Positions 1 through 16,234 of a stretch of 64,000 bases of DNA are shown in pieces. The notes under the pieces are model-generated. The model searched no databases. It was not told the DNA's origin and saw only the letters and a program-made list of their open reading frames with translations. Both the position numbers and the translations under genes were made by a program. Origin of the DNA: Bemisia tabaci (taxonomy: Eukaryota; Arthropoda; Insecta; Hemiptera; Aleyrodidae); assembly GCF_918797505.1 (NCBI RefSeq), contig NC_092802.1, positions 11,427,480 through 11,491,479 on the forward strand, given 5' to 3'. Positions within the stretch are counted from its first letter, which is position 1, and the number at the start of each line of letters is the position of its first letter.

Positions 1-304
1 TGCATACTGTTTCGCATCGATTCAATTTTTGAGTCATAGTTCAAAGTATTGGATTAAGTGAATTTTTGAGTGTTGCGATAAAAAAAACCAACAGCATTTT
101 TAAAGGTATGATTACCAGAAATCAGCGTTTTTCGGGAAAAAAGTAATACCACAAAAACGTCTTCTTTTGACCCAAAGAATCGACTCCTTCAATATTCGTA
201 CTTAATCCTGGGACACGCTGTATATCGCACAGCTCTAATTCGGAAAAAAGGCATCGTCCGATTGCCAGTTCCAATGAGCTCATCGATGAGACGCAATCGC
301 GTGT
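1..304. other. no gene seen
   Basis: AT-rich sequence without a supported exon or a repeat that recurs elsewhere in the window. The last eight bases are the left target-site copy of the hAT-like element that follows. Confidence 0.5.
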
Positions 305-468
305 CAGTGGCGAGGCGTGAATGATCGATTATCGATATTCCCCCATTTGAAGCTGGGGTAAAGAATCGATCATTAAGGTGTTCGTTGCGAACACCCTGTC
401 AATCGATCATTTTTCATAGGTTTAAAGGGCAGATCAATCGATATATCGCAAAGCACGTCACGCCGCTG
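305..468. mobile_element. hAT-like MITE, CAGTGGCG family
   Basis: A 164-bp near-palindrome starting CAGTGGCGAGGCGTGA and ending CACGCCGCTG after divergence, with ATCGAT-rich arms. It is flanked by a perfect 8-bp direct repeat TCGCGTGT (297-304 and 469-476). Eight-base duplications and CAG..CTG ends are typical of the hAT superfamily. It has no coding capacity. About nine relatives occur in the window. Confidence 0.85.
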
Positions 469-902
469 TCGCGTGTGCTACTTATTCGCGAGCAAGCTTA
501 AACATCTACACCAAAACAAACGACGGAATCCGCAAAACAACTGGCTCTCAGCAGATGACGCTTTGTCGCTCCAAAAAACGCTAAGAAAAAAAGAAGAAAA
601 AAAACAAACAAAAAACGCAGGGTTGCCACAGAATTTAGAAAATTAAATTCCCTGACATTTCCTTGATCTCTCTGTCACATGTTGGTAAAATTCTCTGACA
701 ATATGGAGGTTGCGCCAGATGCTTCAAAATGCATGACTTGAAATAGTTTTCAGGCACCATTTGATGTCTGAAACGTCAAACCCATTCTAGAAAGGAAATG
801 AAGGGGACTTGACACTTTTCCCTCGATATTTTCGCCATTTTCCCTGACTTTTCCAGATTATTCCGGTATTTTCTGACTGTGGCAACCCTATAATACGTGC
901 AT
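469..902. other. no gene seen
   Basis: Non-coding AT-rich sequence with a purine-rich stretch near 590-620. I see no exon or transposon end here. Confidence 0.45.
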
Positions 903-1158
903 ATCGACGGCGTAAGTCTGCAATCACATATCTCGTTTGCGGTGTCTGAAAATCTCCGCCTCTATGTTATTTTTTTAAAATAAAGCAAATTGACATCATT
1001 CCTTGAACTTTATCCAAAATTTTCTTCCCACAGAGAAGCGAGATCGTGGCATTTTTAAAGAATTGCCGTTGAGTAGTTTTCCGTTTAAAAAGTAAAGTAT
1101 GACAGGAAGTCTGCGACGTCGCAAACCGAGTTATGGATTGCCGACTTACACCTTCGAT
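903..1158. mobile_element. MITE, GACGGTGTAAGTC family
   Basis: Inverted ends of the form GACGGCGTAAGTC..GACTTACACC..TCG enclose about 255 bp of palindromic, non-coding DNA with the shared internal motif CTGCGACGTCGCAAACCGAG. Relatives lie at 11379, 28327, 45624 and 49048. Superfamily not assigned. Confidence 0.7.
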
Positions 1159-1405
1159 ACATTCTGAAGAAATCAGTAGATGTTGCATGAAAAAAATAGT
1201 GTAAGACACATTTTCTGAAATGTAAGGCTGGTCTGTAATAGAGCAAAAGGACTGCAAGACTACTAAACTGAAGGAAAGGATTCAGTCATAACAACCATGT
1301 GTTCTGTATCGGCCTTACTACACGTTCATGTAACCGTGCTTTCGGTTGTATGAACCACATTCTCGGTTCTCTGATGAAAAATGATCAAATAAAGAGATAA
1401 TTTGA

Positions 1406-4779
<3,374 letters not shown>

Positions 4780-7700
4780 CGTCACTCCTGTCTGCTCAAG
4801 AAGCGGAAAACAACAATTGTAAATGAAACTCAGCCTAAAGGAATCAAGCTCCGCGGAGAGTGCCATTTTGTGGCTCAATAAGTCAATAAGCTACACAAAC
4901 TTTTTCTAACGATATTATCACAAGAATTCTCCTTTATTTCATTTAGGGTGACAAAAGGGAACCGAACAAAAACTCAAAATGCAACCAGCAATACCCTCAC
5001 CAATTCCTGTGTTCGTTGCACCTTGATAATACGATTCGATTTGATGCTCTTTACATATCCACATTCTAGTGGGTTTTACCAGTGATGATTAACTTTTTGC
5101 TGCAAAGCAGTGAGCCATAGGAGAAAAATAGATTTGACGGAAAGAAGGTCTAACACTTATCAATTTTGACATTTATTGCGAATGCTCATAACAGAATTTA
5201 GGCAGTTAGTCTTATCAGCCTGTTTTTTATCAGATCAACTGTTCTGTTATCCATCTCTAACAATACAAGCCTAAACCAAAAAGCTTCAAGGAAAATTTAT
5301 TCTACCCTGTTATCACTCCTAGAGGTATAGGTATAAATCATTGGATAATCTAACTATGGCCGGTTCACAATATACACTACCGACTCAATATAGACTCTGA
5401 GTTTGACTAATTGTGAGACCTTTCATAATCTTATTTCCAGGCAAGAGGCTTGTTAACTCTCAGCAAGGAAAACCATACTTAAGGTGACTGAGAGTATGAT
5501 ATAAATAGACACTTGTAGTAGGTGGGCCACAATATAACAGGTGAATCCCTAGTGATAATAAAGCTATTCATGGAGAAACAAATCAAACCGGAGGTTTTGA
5601 AGCTCCCTAGAATTTTTAAAATCTCAATGATTTCAAACAGTAAGTACAGTGCAAGTGAAACTTCAAGGAGGAGTGATAGATCTATGAGTGATAACTTACA
5701 GATTCTTTGAGAGCACACATTGAGCTGTCCTCTTGCAAACTTGGAGATGAAAGGAGGGAACACCGAACTGTTATTCTTCGGAGGGATGTGGTTGAGATAG
5801 GCACTTTGCACTTGTGCAAACAATTAAAGACCACAAGCAATTTAAATTAAAATATTAAAAGGACTTAAACACCAAACTCACGAGAGGATGAAGAACCACG
5901 TTTGTTTACCTCTGCATAACCTCGGTATCAAAATAACGCAAATGTAAACAAAGTCGTCTTTTTTTAGAGTGAACAGATTGGCCCAGATATTCCGGACCAC
6001 ATTTCACCAAAAACTGCTGTTTGTCAAACCGCCATCAACACCTACCAAGCGGCGAGTAGGCCTTCGGCCATGCTCGGCAATCTTCGTAGCCAATCAGGTT
6101 GCCGCTCGCCGCCCGTAATCTCGAAGATGGTTCGGCTCTACACCTACACTCCAATCTACGCCACCCTACATTTTTCAAATTTTGGCATTCGGCCTGATTC
6201 TCCTTTCCTCTTTTCCGTAATTAATAACAATTAAAAAATTCATTTAGTCATTACTTAGCGGCACCTTGACCAATTTGTGCCTAGAGCCTCTACAACTTGG
6301 CAAGTTTGGACGTTACCTTTTGAACATTTCATCCCTTCCCTTTGAATACTCTTCACATATCACGTGGGACTTTTATCTGCATATTTACTTGGCTTTTTTC
6401 GTAAAGGATCTTTTAAGAAGTAAATTCTCTCGATAACTTATTGGGGATGGTCAAGTTACCAATTAGAGCCCACCATTCCATGCCATTATTATTACAGGAC
6501 AATGTTTCTTTCCTATAATTTGGTAGGCACTGTAAGAATAATACGTAACTTCAGTATTTGATCCGTGCCTTAAAAAATGAGCCACTTGTGGCAGAACCAT
6601 CTTGGTGATGTTCTATAGGAATTTTAACCTTATTCTATTTTTTCAGCAGACGAACCTCACATGGTTACTTATAAAGTCTTGCTTCATTTTCCTTGAGTTC
6701 TACTTAGTTTAGTGCCAAACAACAAGAAAATTCATGGAGAAACATGCCTTAAAGGTGATAGTTCCCCCTCATACTTACCTACTGTCAGAGTTCCGATGGA
6801 AAAAATTTTGTTGTCATAGGTAAATACGGTTTCCATTGCTTCTTCAGCTGCTAATAGACAACTATGCAGGTTTGCTGGAGAATTTGGTGACTGCTAGGAT
6901 TGTTAATTGGTATCTCCGAAGTCTGATTGTTATAGCTACACTTGAAGCATTGGCTTCATTGCAACGCAAAACCAGAACCTTGGAGAGACCAGAGAACATC
7001 CATAAGAAAGTAAGTGAGGAGCAAGGTACCTATCATTGTACATCCATCTAGTTTTCACAACTACCGTTACTGGAGATTTAGGATTCAGATTTGCACATCA
7101 ACCAATAAGTTTTTCGCCCCATCATCTTGAGATAGAGGCTGCCATGCAAGGCGCAGCCAGGTAGTCAATGCTCTGGCAAGGGCAGCAGGTGCCAGGTAGT
7201 CCAATGCTCATGCCACTCAATCAACACAAATATTATCCTAACTTACTACAAAATGGCTTGTTTCTTCTCTAACAATGGAACCGGAAAATGTTACTTTAGA
7301 CGCGCAGGAAACTTCTTTGGTCGAGATGAAGAAAGAAACGTAAATGAAGAAATGAGTCCGGAACATCTCGACCAGGTACAGGAGGCCGCTTTGTTTACTT
7401 TAGGAGTCCGGAGTATCTCGCTCCAATTTCACTTGAAACCACAATGAACAGATCAACGCGGTAACTGATATCTGATTTAACGAAATGGATAGATGGATGC
7501 GGACGAAAGTTCTTTTGTCGAGGTGAAGAAACGATAACGCTGAGAAAATTAGTCTGGAACATCTCGACGAGATCCGCTTTGTTTATGTCCGGACTATGTC
7601 GCCGTTTGTTTGTTTACATTAGGAGCGAGTTTGACACCGATGACAGATTTTGGTCTTTGATGAAAATTTGGTCTGGAATATCTGGGCCAAACGCAAAAAC

Positions 7701-9371
7701 CCTTTTTTTATGCCATCGGTCGCCATCAGTCGCCGTCACTGCGCAATCATTCGTGTTTTGTTTCGTTGATGCCATCAGAAATGGGCGGAGCTTAGTTTGT
7801 CAAACTGAGCTAGACCATCAGTCACGTGACGCTTTGACGCCATCAGCCGCAATCACTCGTAACCCCGAGTCCGGAGTGTCTCCATGGAGCACCATCAGTG
7901 AAACCTAACCTCTAACAATTTTTTAGTAGCGTAATCCCGTGATCGTGACGGCAAGTTGTCTGTGATTGGATAGAGAAAAATGGGCGTAACCATCAGTCGC
8001 AATCACAGCGATGCCATCGGTAAGCGACCGACGACATAAAAAAAGACGACTCAAGTCGAAACTAGAGTCCCAACAACCACTCTCATTGGTTCCCGCCAAT
8101 TCCGCTCAACTTGACGCGCCAATATACAAATTGACGCGCCAATTTTCAAATCAGCGGGGACCACTCTCGTCGCCCGACGACTGACAATCGGTACCTTACT
8201 AGGCGTTTTTATCGGTTGATTCAGCTCGCACGCGATCAGAGACCGTGGGATTGAATAGGGAATGGATCCCAAGGAGTCTGAATTTCATGGTTTCGACCAC
8301 CCCCCTCACCAGCCTCCCTGAGGGAGGGGGGGCTCATGAATCTAAAAGGGGGTTGTTTAACTGAATGGGGTTAATAACAACAGATTCTGAGCGATTTGCA
8401 CAGACGTTTTTCAGCTGTGTCGAATACTTCACAGCCGAACTTTTTGCCATCTCGATTAAAGTTTTATTTTGGTCATTTCGATGCCGCGGAGTTTTCTGGT
8501 TTCACAGATAATTTTCACTGGCCAGCTCCAGATCATATTTTTATCCCTTGTCGAATTTAATCAGACAAAAGGATCCTTGGTTAGAATATCATGGTTGAGA
8601 CTCCTTAAAGTGAGAAGTGGCAAAAAATGTCACAATCAAAATCCTGGTACCAAAATTTTGGGCCCTCTTATATTTGTCAATTCCAGTGTTTTAGTATACG
8701 CTACGAGACATTTTTTACACGCGAAGAATCTATATTTTATTTAATAATTGATTGTTAAAATGTTAAATTGACTTTGTTACTTGCACAGGCTATATTTTTT
8801 TATATACATTATGATTATTGGAGTATTAAATTATTTTTTACGTTCAAACATGCATTCTTATACTATTAATTTCCTGTACTTCGTGGAGTTTTGAAAATGT
8901 TCACTCGCGTGGTAGATAATGTAGACACGACCAGACTACTGCGGCCAAATTGCAGGGCAAGCTTACAAGGAGAATCTTATAGATATAAAGGGGGCCAAAT
9001 ACCATCGCACAACATGTAGAATAGTCGTGGATCCACAGGCAGCCCACACCCACACTCATTGCCGATTCTCGAAATTCGGCAACACTGTTTTTCCTCCATT
9101 TAAATGTATGTAAAACAATCGATTCTTAGTGCTTCTTGGAAATCGATATTTTTAATGGATTTAAATGTAGGTAAAACAGTATTGCCAACTTGCAAAGTCG
9201 CCATTGCCCCCACTAACCCCTGGCAACAAAGCTTGAAAGAAGAAAATAAAATAAAAAAGGTAAAGGATCAGAATAAAATAAAACTCTAAAATGTATCAGC
9301 ACAAAACTGAGTTAACCTCAGATGACACTCTCTTGTAGTGGTGTTTTCTGTATAAAATCTGGAGCAGCACT
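4780..9371. other. long stretch without a supported gene
   Basis: Short open frames here have no recognisable domain. Around 5950-6010 and 7650-7700 the same words (GGCCCAGATATTCC, GTCAAAC..CC) recur in inverted orientation, so 5.95-7.7 kb may be a worn terminal-inverted element. Around 7690-8040 the words CCATCAGTCGC and CAATCAC recur several times as a degenerate simple repeat. No transposase or exon chain was found. Confidence 0.4.
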
Positions 9372-9624
9372 CTGCCGTGCTAAAGAAAAACGTCGTATGA
9401 ACCTCCACGCGTTGCCAAATTTCCTTTGATAAAACACGAATTTCCTGGTAAACTTATGAATATTTTCCTTCCAATTTTTCAGATAATTTTGCCTGCAAGT
9501 TTACCGAACGTTCCTGAAAATTTCAAGGAAAACTATTTATAACTTTCCTCAAAAATAAAAATTTTATCGGAGGAAATTTGGCAACTCTCAAATGTTCATA
9601 TGGCGTTCTTCCTTAACATGGCAG
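9372..9624. mobile_element. MITE, CTGCCGTGCTAAGG family
   Basis: Begins CTGCCGTGCTAAAGAAAAAC and ends GTTCTTCCTTAACATGGCAG, about 253 bp, non-coding, same family as 2487. Confidence 0.75.
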
Positions 9625-11378
9625 CATTGCCTCCCGATGAAATTAGAGAGTTAGTGATAATTTTTATTTATGTACTATATTACTCCCGATGAAAGTTTAA
9701 AGAAGTTTAGGCCCTCCGAGGAAAACTATTTAAATGAACAATGGTACAATCTGATTTCATTCATCAGGTTCTGGATTTCCACTCTTTACCTAATGGAATC
9801 TCATTTCAAAATCCTGATTTTTAATTTTCATATTTTCTTGGCCTTGTTTTTTCTTCATGATGGCATGGACTCAGCGCCATCTCAACATTCTGTCGAAACG
9901 AGAAACTTTATTGACTGTGGGTCACGAAAACTGTACACAGGCGTATGTTATATCTCGAAACAATTAACCGATGGACTCGGTCACAGTGTCGAAGAGAGAA
10001 AAGTACGAAATTGAAGCCGAGGACCGACACAATGGATGAAGAGTAGACATGTGTGGAAGATCGAAAAAGATTAAAATCTGGGATCGCTGAAGCAGCTTTG
10101 CCGAATGGGCAAAAATATTCCTTTTTAAATACCTGCACGCACGAAGAGGTGAAATTTACGTGCATTTGGCACCCGCGAAATTTTGGAATGGGATCTTCAA
10201 TGAAGAAAAAAATGGGATGGTCATGGAGCATTGGACTAGTGAACTAACGTGCAATCGACGCAATTTCTTCAGTAGGTCTTTTTCCATTTTCTCATCAGAC
10301 AGTTGCTCATAATGCAGGTCGCTTTGTGACTCATCTATCTGTATGACGAACTGACACGTAGATACCTACATCAATGGGGAAACTATTGTGAATGAAGTTC
10401 TTGTAGTGTTCCGAAATAATCTTTTTGATTTCTTTTTTTCGAAGAAACCTAATTTTTTTCACCCTACAAGCTTGCAGAGTAACATTATCAATGTTTTCAA
10501 GTTTTTTAATGGTAAAGTATCAATGGGTAAGGAATAATTGAAGAGTCCACAGAGGAATGATTCTAGTTTTAAAAAACAAAAAAATTCAAAGTGACGAAAT
10601 CGTTACATCATGCCAGAAAGGGGCAATACTTTAGTTCGTGTATATCTACCTGCTCGTAACATCAACAAATGGATATACACCAATATCGACAACAATGCTT
10701 GAATGGTCATCGGCATAATGTAAAGTTTATTGTGAGTCCAAATCATACAGTGACAACGCTAATTTAAAACTGATGTTTTCAATGGCGAGTAAATTTACCT
10801 TGCTCATCGCTAGTTATGCTCCTGAAGGAAGGAACAAATACGATCTCCTCCGAGGAAGATACTTAAGAGAAGGTCATAAAACACAGCGCTTCCATTAACA
10901 TCGACTCTTTTACAGACTGGGTGGGAAATTCCATGTTTCAGTATACTCAACACTTAAGTAGTACTTCCCTATTTCATTTTAATTCGCGAAATGTGCAATA
11001 AAAACACAATTTTCTCATTGCCGAGAGGCATAACGGTGCAACTAGATTAAACAAGAACGTCGATCGAAATTAGTTTTACTGGTCATATTTTATTATTTAA
11101 CGTCTAAAATTTGTCATGGATTTCACTCAAACTTTGCTTTAGATTCAGTCAATCAAAGTACTTGGTGAAGGCTCAGTTAAAGAAGTAGGCAGTGATTTCG
11201 TTTGATATTCTCGACCGCCATCTTGTAGATCTCAGATTTTTTCATAAATTTTGTTATATTTTGTAGTATTTTTCTCCGACTGAAAATGGCTTAGCTTTGA
11301 GCCGAAATGTTTCGGTTTTATAATGTATTTTTAGCCTTGTTTCTCATTTTCCTCCTCGTTCTTTCATGTAAAACATAA
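9625..11378. other. no supported gene
   Basis: Contains several frames of 60-115 codons on both strands near 9.7-10.25 kb that overlap each other and show no domain or signal peptide. I regard the interval as intergenic. Confidence 0.4.
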
Positions 11379-11620
11379 TGACGGTGTAAGTCGGCAATTA
11401 CATATCTCGGTTTGCGTCGTCGCAGACTTCCTGTCATACTTTATTTTTTAAACGGAAAACTATTCAACGGTAATTCGTGAAAACTGCCGTGATTTTTCTT
11501 CTCTGTGCGAAGAAAATTTTGCAAATATTTCAAGGAATGGAGTCAATTTTTTCTACTTTGAAAAATAAAATATAGGCGAAGATTTTCAGAGATATGTGAT
11601 TGCCAACTTACACCGTCGAT
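11379..11620. mobile_element. MITE, GACGGTGTAAGTC family
   Basis: Ends TGACGGTGTAAGTCGGCAAT and TTGCCAACTTACACCGTCG, about 242 bp. This is the best-preserved copy of the family and contains GTTTGCGTCGTCGCAGACTT in the interior. Confidence 0.8.
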
Positions 11621-12248
11621 AAACTACCTCTATTTGCAATTAAAACTATATAAATAGTTGACTTTACAACTAAAACTGAGTAAAATTAAAATTAATTTAA
11701 TACAGAATATAATACGAAAATAATATTCTCAAAGTCTTTGAAGGAAGCAGTGCTTCTCTATTGCACATGAAGAGAACGCCACTTGTATCTACTAGCCACA
11801 ATATTAAGACACGTGTAGAGTAGAGATGAGAGAGTTCTCCTCTATTGATGCCATAATTAATTGTCTCTGTTTCTGAGAATATTTATACATGGCAGCGGAT
11901 GTGGAGTCATTTCCGAAGCTGCAGTTCAAGTGAGGCTAGAATCAAATGATGGAATGAAGCGTCATAAATAGTTGCATCGTATTTATCACACACCTCAGAG
12001 GGAGCGTGAATAAATAGGATACTAACCCGCTGCAGTAGAGCGTTGCCAGTTGAGGGAGTAACGTACTGCGGATATCCAACAGAGAATTTGCAGGAGTTTT
12101 TTTTTTGTAGCTGCAACTATTGCTCTTTCAGTTTTTAAGACTTCACAGCTATCTACAGACAAATATGGTTTTTTGCGGGATATGAACGGTACCTATAATG
12201 ATAGTTTTGTATTAAGATATTTGGAAAAAAGGTAAAATAATGATGAAT
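11621..12248. other. no gene seen
   Basis: AT-rich, non-coding. I recognise no exon signals or mobile ends. Confidence 0.4.
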
Positions 12249-12796
12249 GGACCACTAGACAAGGTACGAATTTTAGCATTCTGATACATGTTTCTCAACC
12301 AAAATTTCACGTAGAACACGATACGCACAACGAAAATTACCAAAATCAACTCCTGACGGAGATATTTAATGATTCTTGATGCGTGAATTCAAACCACCCG
12401 CTCAAGAAAACTCAATGCTCTACGTGATTCACATCGCGCGCTAAATGTTTATCATGACAGTCTCTGCGATGTAAAAATCTTCAACTTCAATCTTGACACT
12501 TTGGCTCAGCTATAGCAAATTACCAATAGTTTGAACAACACATGGTGGAAAATGAACATTGCTCGATTGAGAAGCTTGCTGAAACCGTTGTAGTGCGCGA
12601 TTTGACTCACGTAGAGCTTTGAGTTTCTTGCGAGCGGGCAGTTCAAATTCCTCGTAATCAGTGCGAAATAAAAACGTTAATATCTTCGTTAGAAGTTGAT
12701 TTCGGTAATTTTCGTAGTGTGAATCGTGTTCTACGTGAAATTCTGGTTAAGAAACACGTATCAGATTGCTTAAATTCGTACCTTGTCTAGTGGTCC
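12249..12796. mobile_element. inverted-repeat element, GGACCACTAGACAAGG family
   Basis: A 548-bp element begins GGACCACTAGACAAGGTACG and ends with the complement. The arms are roughly 120 bp (CACGTAGAACACGAT.., CAACGAAAATTACC..). The centre holds CTCTACGTGATTCACATC. A second full copy lies at 46294, a partial one at 44974 and a diverged one near 35787. No open frame; superfamily unknown. Confidence 0.75.
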
Positions 12797-13386
12797 ATTA
12801 TCAGATTAAAACAATCTCTCTCGCCAGCTTCATTGTATTTGGAAGATTTTGAAAATTATTGTGGCAGATGAGATCATTTTGTCCTATCTTCTCCAATTAT
12901 TGTTCAATTCATGAACCAAGGGTATCAGTTCACTCAGTAGTTTCCACTTTAACACGAAATTCATCAAATTTCGGACACTTGCAAATTCTCTATTGCTTAT
13001 TAAAGGATGTAAAAATTCTTTGCAAGCACAACCTCGAGTCTTGCCAGCAATAACCAGGAACGTGGTAACCATAGTCATCGCTCTCTTTCTCCCATAGTAA
13101 AGAAGCAAGAAACACACCACAATTGGCAACATGGTAAAAAATCAATCACCTGCCCATGAATGCTCAGTGGGAGACAACGTGTCTGACGCAAGAGCGTACT
13201 TCAATTTCTCCGTGATCCTTGTTCTCCGCATGACCCTATGCTTTCCAGGGTTCATGTAGAAATCGAGATACGACCTTACGTCAGAAGAACGACGAGATGT
13301 TTACATTAAGATTAACTCTTTCCTGAGTGCCACGCTCAAAAGCTTCGCTAATGAGAGGGACGAGGGGCTTTTCTTGTCCCTGCACT
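12797..13386. other. no supported gene
   Basis: Overlapping short frames occur on both strands near 12.86-13.13 kb without domain features. No repeat ends. Confidence 0.4.
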
Positions 13387-13868
13387 CCTGTGCTGAGGAA
13401 AAACATCGTATGGACATTCGAGAGTTGCCAAATTTCCCTCGATGAAGCATGTATTTTTGACGAGATTCATGCTTATTTTCCCTTTAAACTTTCAGATATC
13501 TCAGCGATTTACTAGGAAAAAAAGTCACTTGTATCTAGAGTCCAGACTCTTAAAAACATCGACAAGAAGAAGTACTCTTCATTCAATCGGATTTTGCTTA
13601 AACGGAGAACCAAGCCTCTTGATTTAAGCGGATTTCTTTTTGTTTCGAGCAAAAATCCAATTGAATCAAGAGCACTTTTTCTTGTCATTGTTTTCAAGAG
13701 TCTGGACTCTAGATCCAAGCGACTTTTTTTTTCAGTGTTAAGTTACGTACAAAATTTTCCGAAAATTTTGGGGGAAATATTCGCAATTTCCCTGGTAAAC
13801 TCGGTTTTTATCGAAGGTAACTTGGCAACGTCTGAAGGCCCATACGGCGTTCTACCTTAGCAAGGCAG
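13387..13868. mobile_element. MITE (CTGCCGTGCTAAGG family) split by a second MITE
   Basis: The outer element starts CTGTGCTGAGGAAAAACATC and ends GGCGTTCTACCTTAGCAAGG. Its interior is broken by a TA-flanked MITE at 13512-13737. Removing the insert restores the usual length of about 255 bp. Confidence 0.75.
13512..13737. mobile_element. TA-flanked MITE, CACTGG/CCAGTG family (nested)
   Basis: Begins CTAGGAAAAAAAGTC and ends TTTTTTTTTCAGTG, between TA at 13510-13511 and a TTA at the right. The shared interior is CTAGAGTCCAGACTCTTAAA and its inverse. It sits inside the MITE 13387-13868, so it is the younger of the two. Confidence 0.75.
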
Positions 13869-13963
13869 TGCAGTTCTCCCTCTCCGAAGAACTTCGACAT
13901 CCCTTTGTTCTCGTTTTAAGTGCTTCAGAGTTTCCTCGAGACGCGTAAATAAACTCAATTTTT

Positions 13964-14127
13964 CAGTGGCGTGGCATGCTTTGCGATATATCGATTGGTC
14001 TGCCGTTTAGACCTATGGAAAAGGATCGATAAACAGGGTGTTCGCAGCCAACATCTCAATAATCGGTTCTTTACCATAGCTACAAATGAGGAAATATCGA
14101 TACTCGATCGTTCACGCCACGCCACTG
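13964..14127. mobile_element. hAT-like MITE, CAGTGGCG family
   Basis: CAGTGGCGTGGCATGC..GCCACGCCACTG, 164 bp, flanked by a perfect 8-bp duplication CAATTTTT (13956-13963 and 14128-14135). Confidence 0.9.
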
Positions 14128-14333
14128 CAATTTTTCTTTTTAAAGCGTGTCGCATCATAATTTGCATTGAAACTGCATCGTGAAATTATTTAGATGAGGT
14201 TATCCGTCAATAACAACGATGTTTCAACTCGCGTTGCATCGAAAGTGGGAGCATTCGTATTCCTGCGAGACAAGATTCGTATCTTTTACTTTCCCTCTTA
14301 TTCTTGGTTTCGTTTTCGTTTATTGTTTACATC

Positions 14334-14471
14334 ATGGCGAAACTAGGTGTGTTCGATCCTTCTAATTCCTCTGCTGGTAATACTACAGAGAACCGTGTTT
14401 ATAGGCATGCCTTAAACAGGTCCTTTTCTCGGGTGGTCTCATGCGGGGATGGAGAATTTGTAGGTGTCTGA
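14334..14471 (+). CDS. possible short first coding exon, unrecognised
   Basis: An ATG in a good context (ATCATGG) opens a 45-codon frame ending TGA at 14469-14471. A GT donor (GTAGGT) lies at 14460, which would make this a first exon if used. No signal peptide, domain or neighbour exon supports it, so it may be chance. Reported only because start context and donor coincide outside any mobile element. Confidence 0.15.
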   Translation: MAKLGVFDPSNSSAGNTTENRVYRHALNRSFSRVVSCGDGEFVGV

Positions 14472-14610
14472 TGAATCGCTTGCAATTTGATGAATTCCGT
14501 GTTTAAGTTGACCTTACCACGTGGGCTGAACACGCGTATACCTTTGGTTCATAAATTGAACAATTATTGGAAGAGATATGACAAAATAACCTAATCTGCT
14601 GAAATACATT

Positions 14611-14882
14611 TGTTTAAATGGATTGCATTTTGCAAAAAGGAACCAAGAGCATTGCAATTTTGCTAAGATTGTGCAACTTCTTTTGCCATGGACGAAAAAC
14701 CTGATCATCTATAAAAAGTTGCTATTTTACACCCTAAAAAATGTAAATTGAAGACAATAATTACCATGTAAATTTTATATTTTTGCATAATTTTAGTACT
14801 TTTATTGCAAAGGATGAAGCTGCACAATCTTAGCAACACTACCATGCTCTTGGTTGATTTTTGCAAAATGCAATCCAATTGG
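14611..14882. mobile_element. diverged element with GGATTGCATTTTGCAAAA ends
   Basis: Inverted ends (ATGGATTGCATTTTGCAAAA and TTTTGCAAAATGCAATCCA) enclose a region repeating AGATTGTGCA and its complement. The ends resemble the TTGGACTGCATTTTGCAA MITEs at 44086, 45467 and 61208, but the element is about twice their length. Confidence 0.55.
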
Positions 14883-14920
14883 AAAATGCCGTCAGATGAC
14901 GTCACTAGGCAGTGCATTTT

Positions 14921-15440
14921 CTCACTTTTAAATATAATTTTATACTATTTCCCATTGCAGAAAAAATTATAAAAAATACTGCAAAATCAGGCACTTTCAG
15001 ATGAAGCAATTCAAAATTCGTGTACAAATTCTCCATTTTGGGGGAAGACCCCAAACACTTTGTGCCCCGTGTATTTTCTCCCGGTCCGGTCTCGCACCTT
15101 TACCGATAGATACATACCTCTCTCGACGGGCGAAAATGAAGCTGTGTGCGCGTATCGGAGATTTTTTATTCTCACTTTTAAATATAATTTTATACTATTT
15201 CCCATTGCAGAAAAAAATTATAAAAAATACTGCAAAATCAGTTCTTTAGGCACTTTCAGATGAAGCAATTCAAAATTCGTGTACAAATTCTCCATTTTGG
15301 GGGATGACCCCAAACACTTTTTGCCCCGTGTATTTTCTCCCGGTCCTTTACCGATCTCGCACTTTACCCTCCTCGCACCTTTACCGATAGAGACCTCTCT
15401 CGACGAGCGAAAATGAAGCTGTGTGCGTGTATTGGAGATT
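14921..15440. repeat. tandem duplication, about 250-bp unit x2
   Basis: CTCACTTTTAAATATAATTT at 14921 recurs at 15171. Both units then share GATGAAGCAATTCAAAATTC, TTTTCTCCCGGTCC, TTTACCGATAGA and GAAAATGAAGCTGTGTGCG. The second unit carries small internal repeats (TTTACCGATCTCGCAC). No supported gene. Confidence 0.8.
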
Positions 15441-15758
15441 GCCGAAGAAGAAAGGGATTTAAGTGAGATGGAGGATAAATAGACGTGGATGGAATGTTAA
15501 TACGATGTTGGGAACGAGCAAGTTTCCATACTCAGCTCCAGCGTCGTGCACGGGAGCGCTGCAATCGGATTATAGCCAACACTATGAGATTAACATCGCG
15601 ACGCGACGAGGAGCTTCTCCCCGGACCAACTTTATTAACTTGAGCCACTCGCCGGAATTTAGGGCCGCCGCGAACTGTCTGAAGAACTGTGGCCGAAACT
15701 TAAATGGCAAGTGATATCAATCTCGAGTGATCAGCTTCCTGAAAATTGGAATGGATAT

Positions 15759-16234
15759 CCCTGCTGAAAATGACGAGTAGGCTATTCAGAATTCGCCAAC
15801 TCACATGAGTAGAACTTTCCACTTATATGAGTAGAAATCCTACTTATATGAGAAGAAATTCTACTCATATCACTAGAATAATCTACTCATAATAAGAGTA
15901 GAAAAGCGCAACTCATATGAATTCAATTTTTTTTTATTTTTCAGAAGTGCTGTTTATAATTTAAAAAATAAAAACATTTTGTTCTTTTGATTTTTTAAAT
16001 GCGGTGACTAGTTTCTGAGATATCGGACACGGTAGATTCAACGCTGAACTCGTGTGACTTGAAATCTCTAGTTGGAATCTCTGGTCATAGAAGTTGGCGA
16101 AAACTGAATGGAGAAATTCTGCTCATACAATTTAAACTCTATTTATATATGTTAAAATTCTATTCATATGAGTTGAAATTCTATTCACATGACTTAGATT
16201 TTCTACTCACTTGTACTCACCATTTTTAGCAGGG
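15759..16234. mobile_element. element with CCCTGCTRAAAATG inverted ends
   Basis: Left CCCTGCTGAAAATGACGAGT and right CTCACCATTTTTAGCAGGG bracket 476 bp whose two flanks repeat ACTCATATGAGTAGAA-type words many times. Non-coding; superfamily unknown. Confidence 0.65.

Noticed and set aside
15463..15714. 83-codon plus-strand frame with normal base composition
   Set aside because: No domain, signal peptide or convincing splice partner. It follows a tandem duplication and may be chance.
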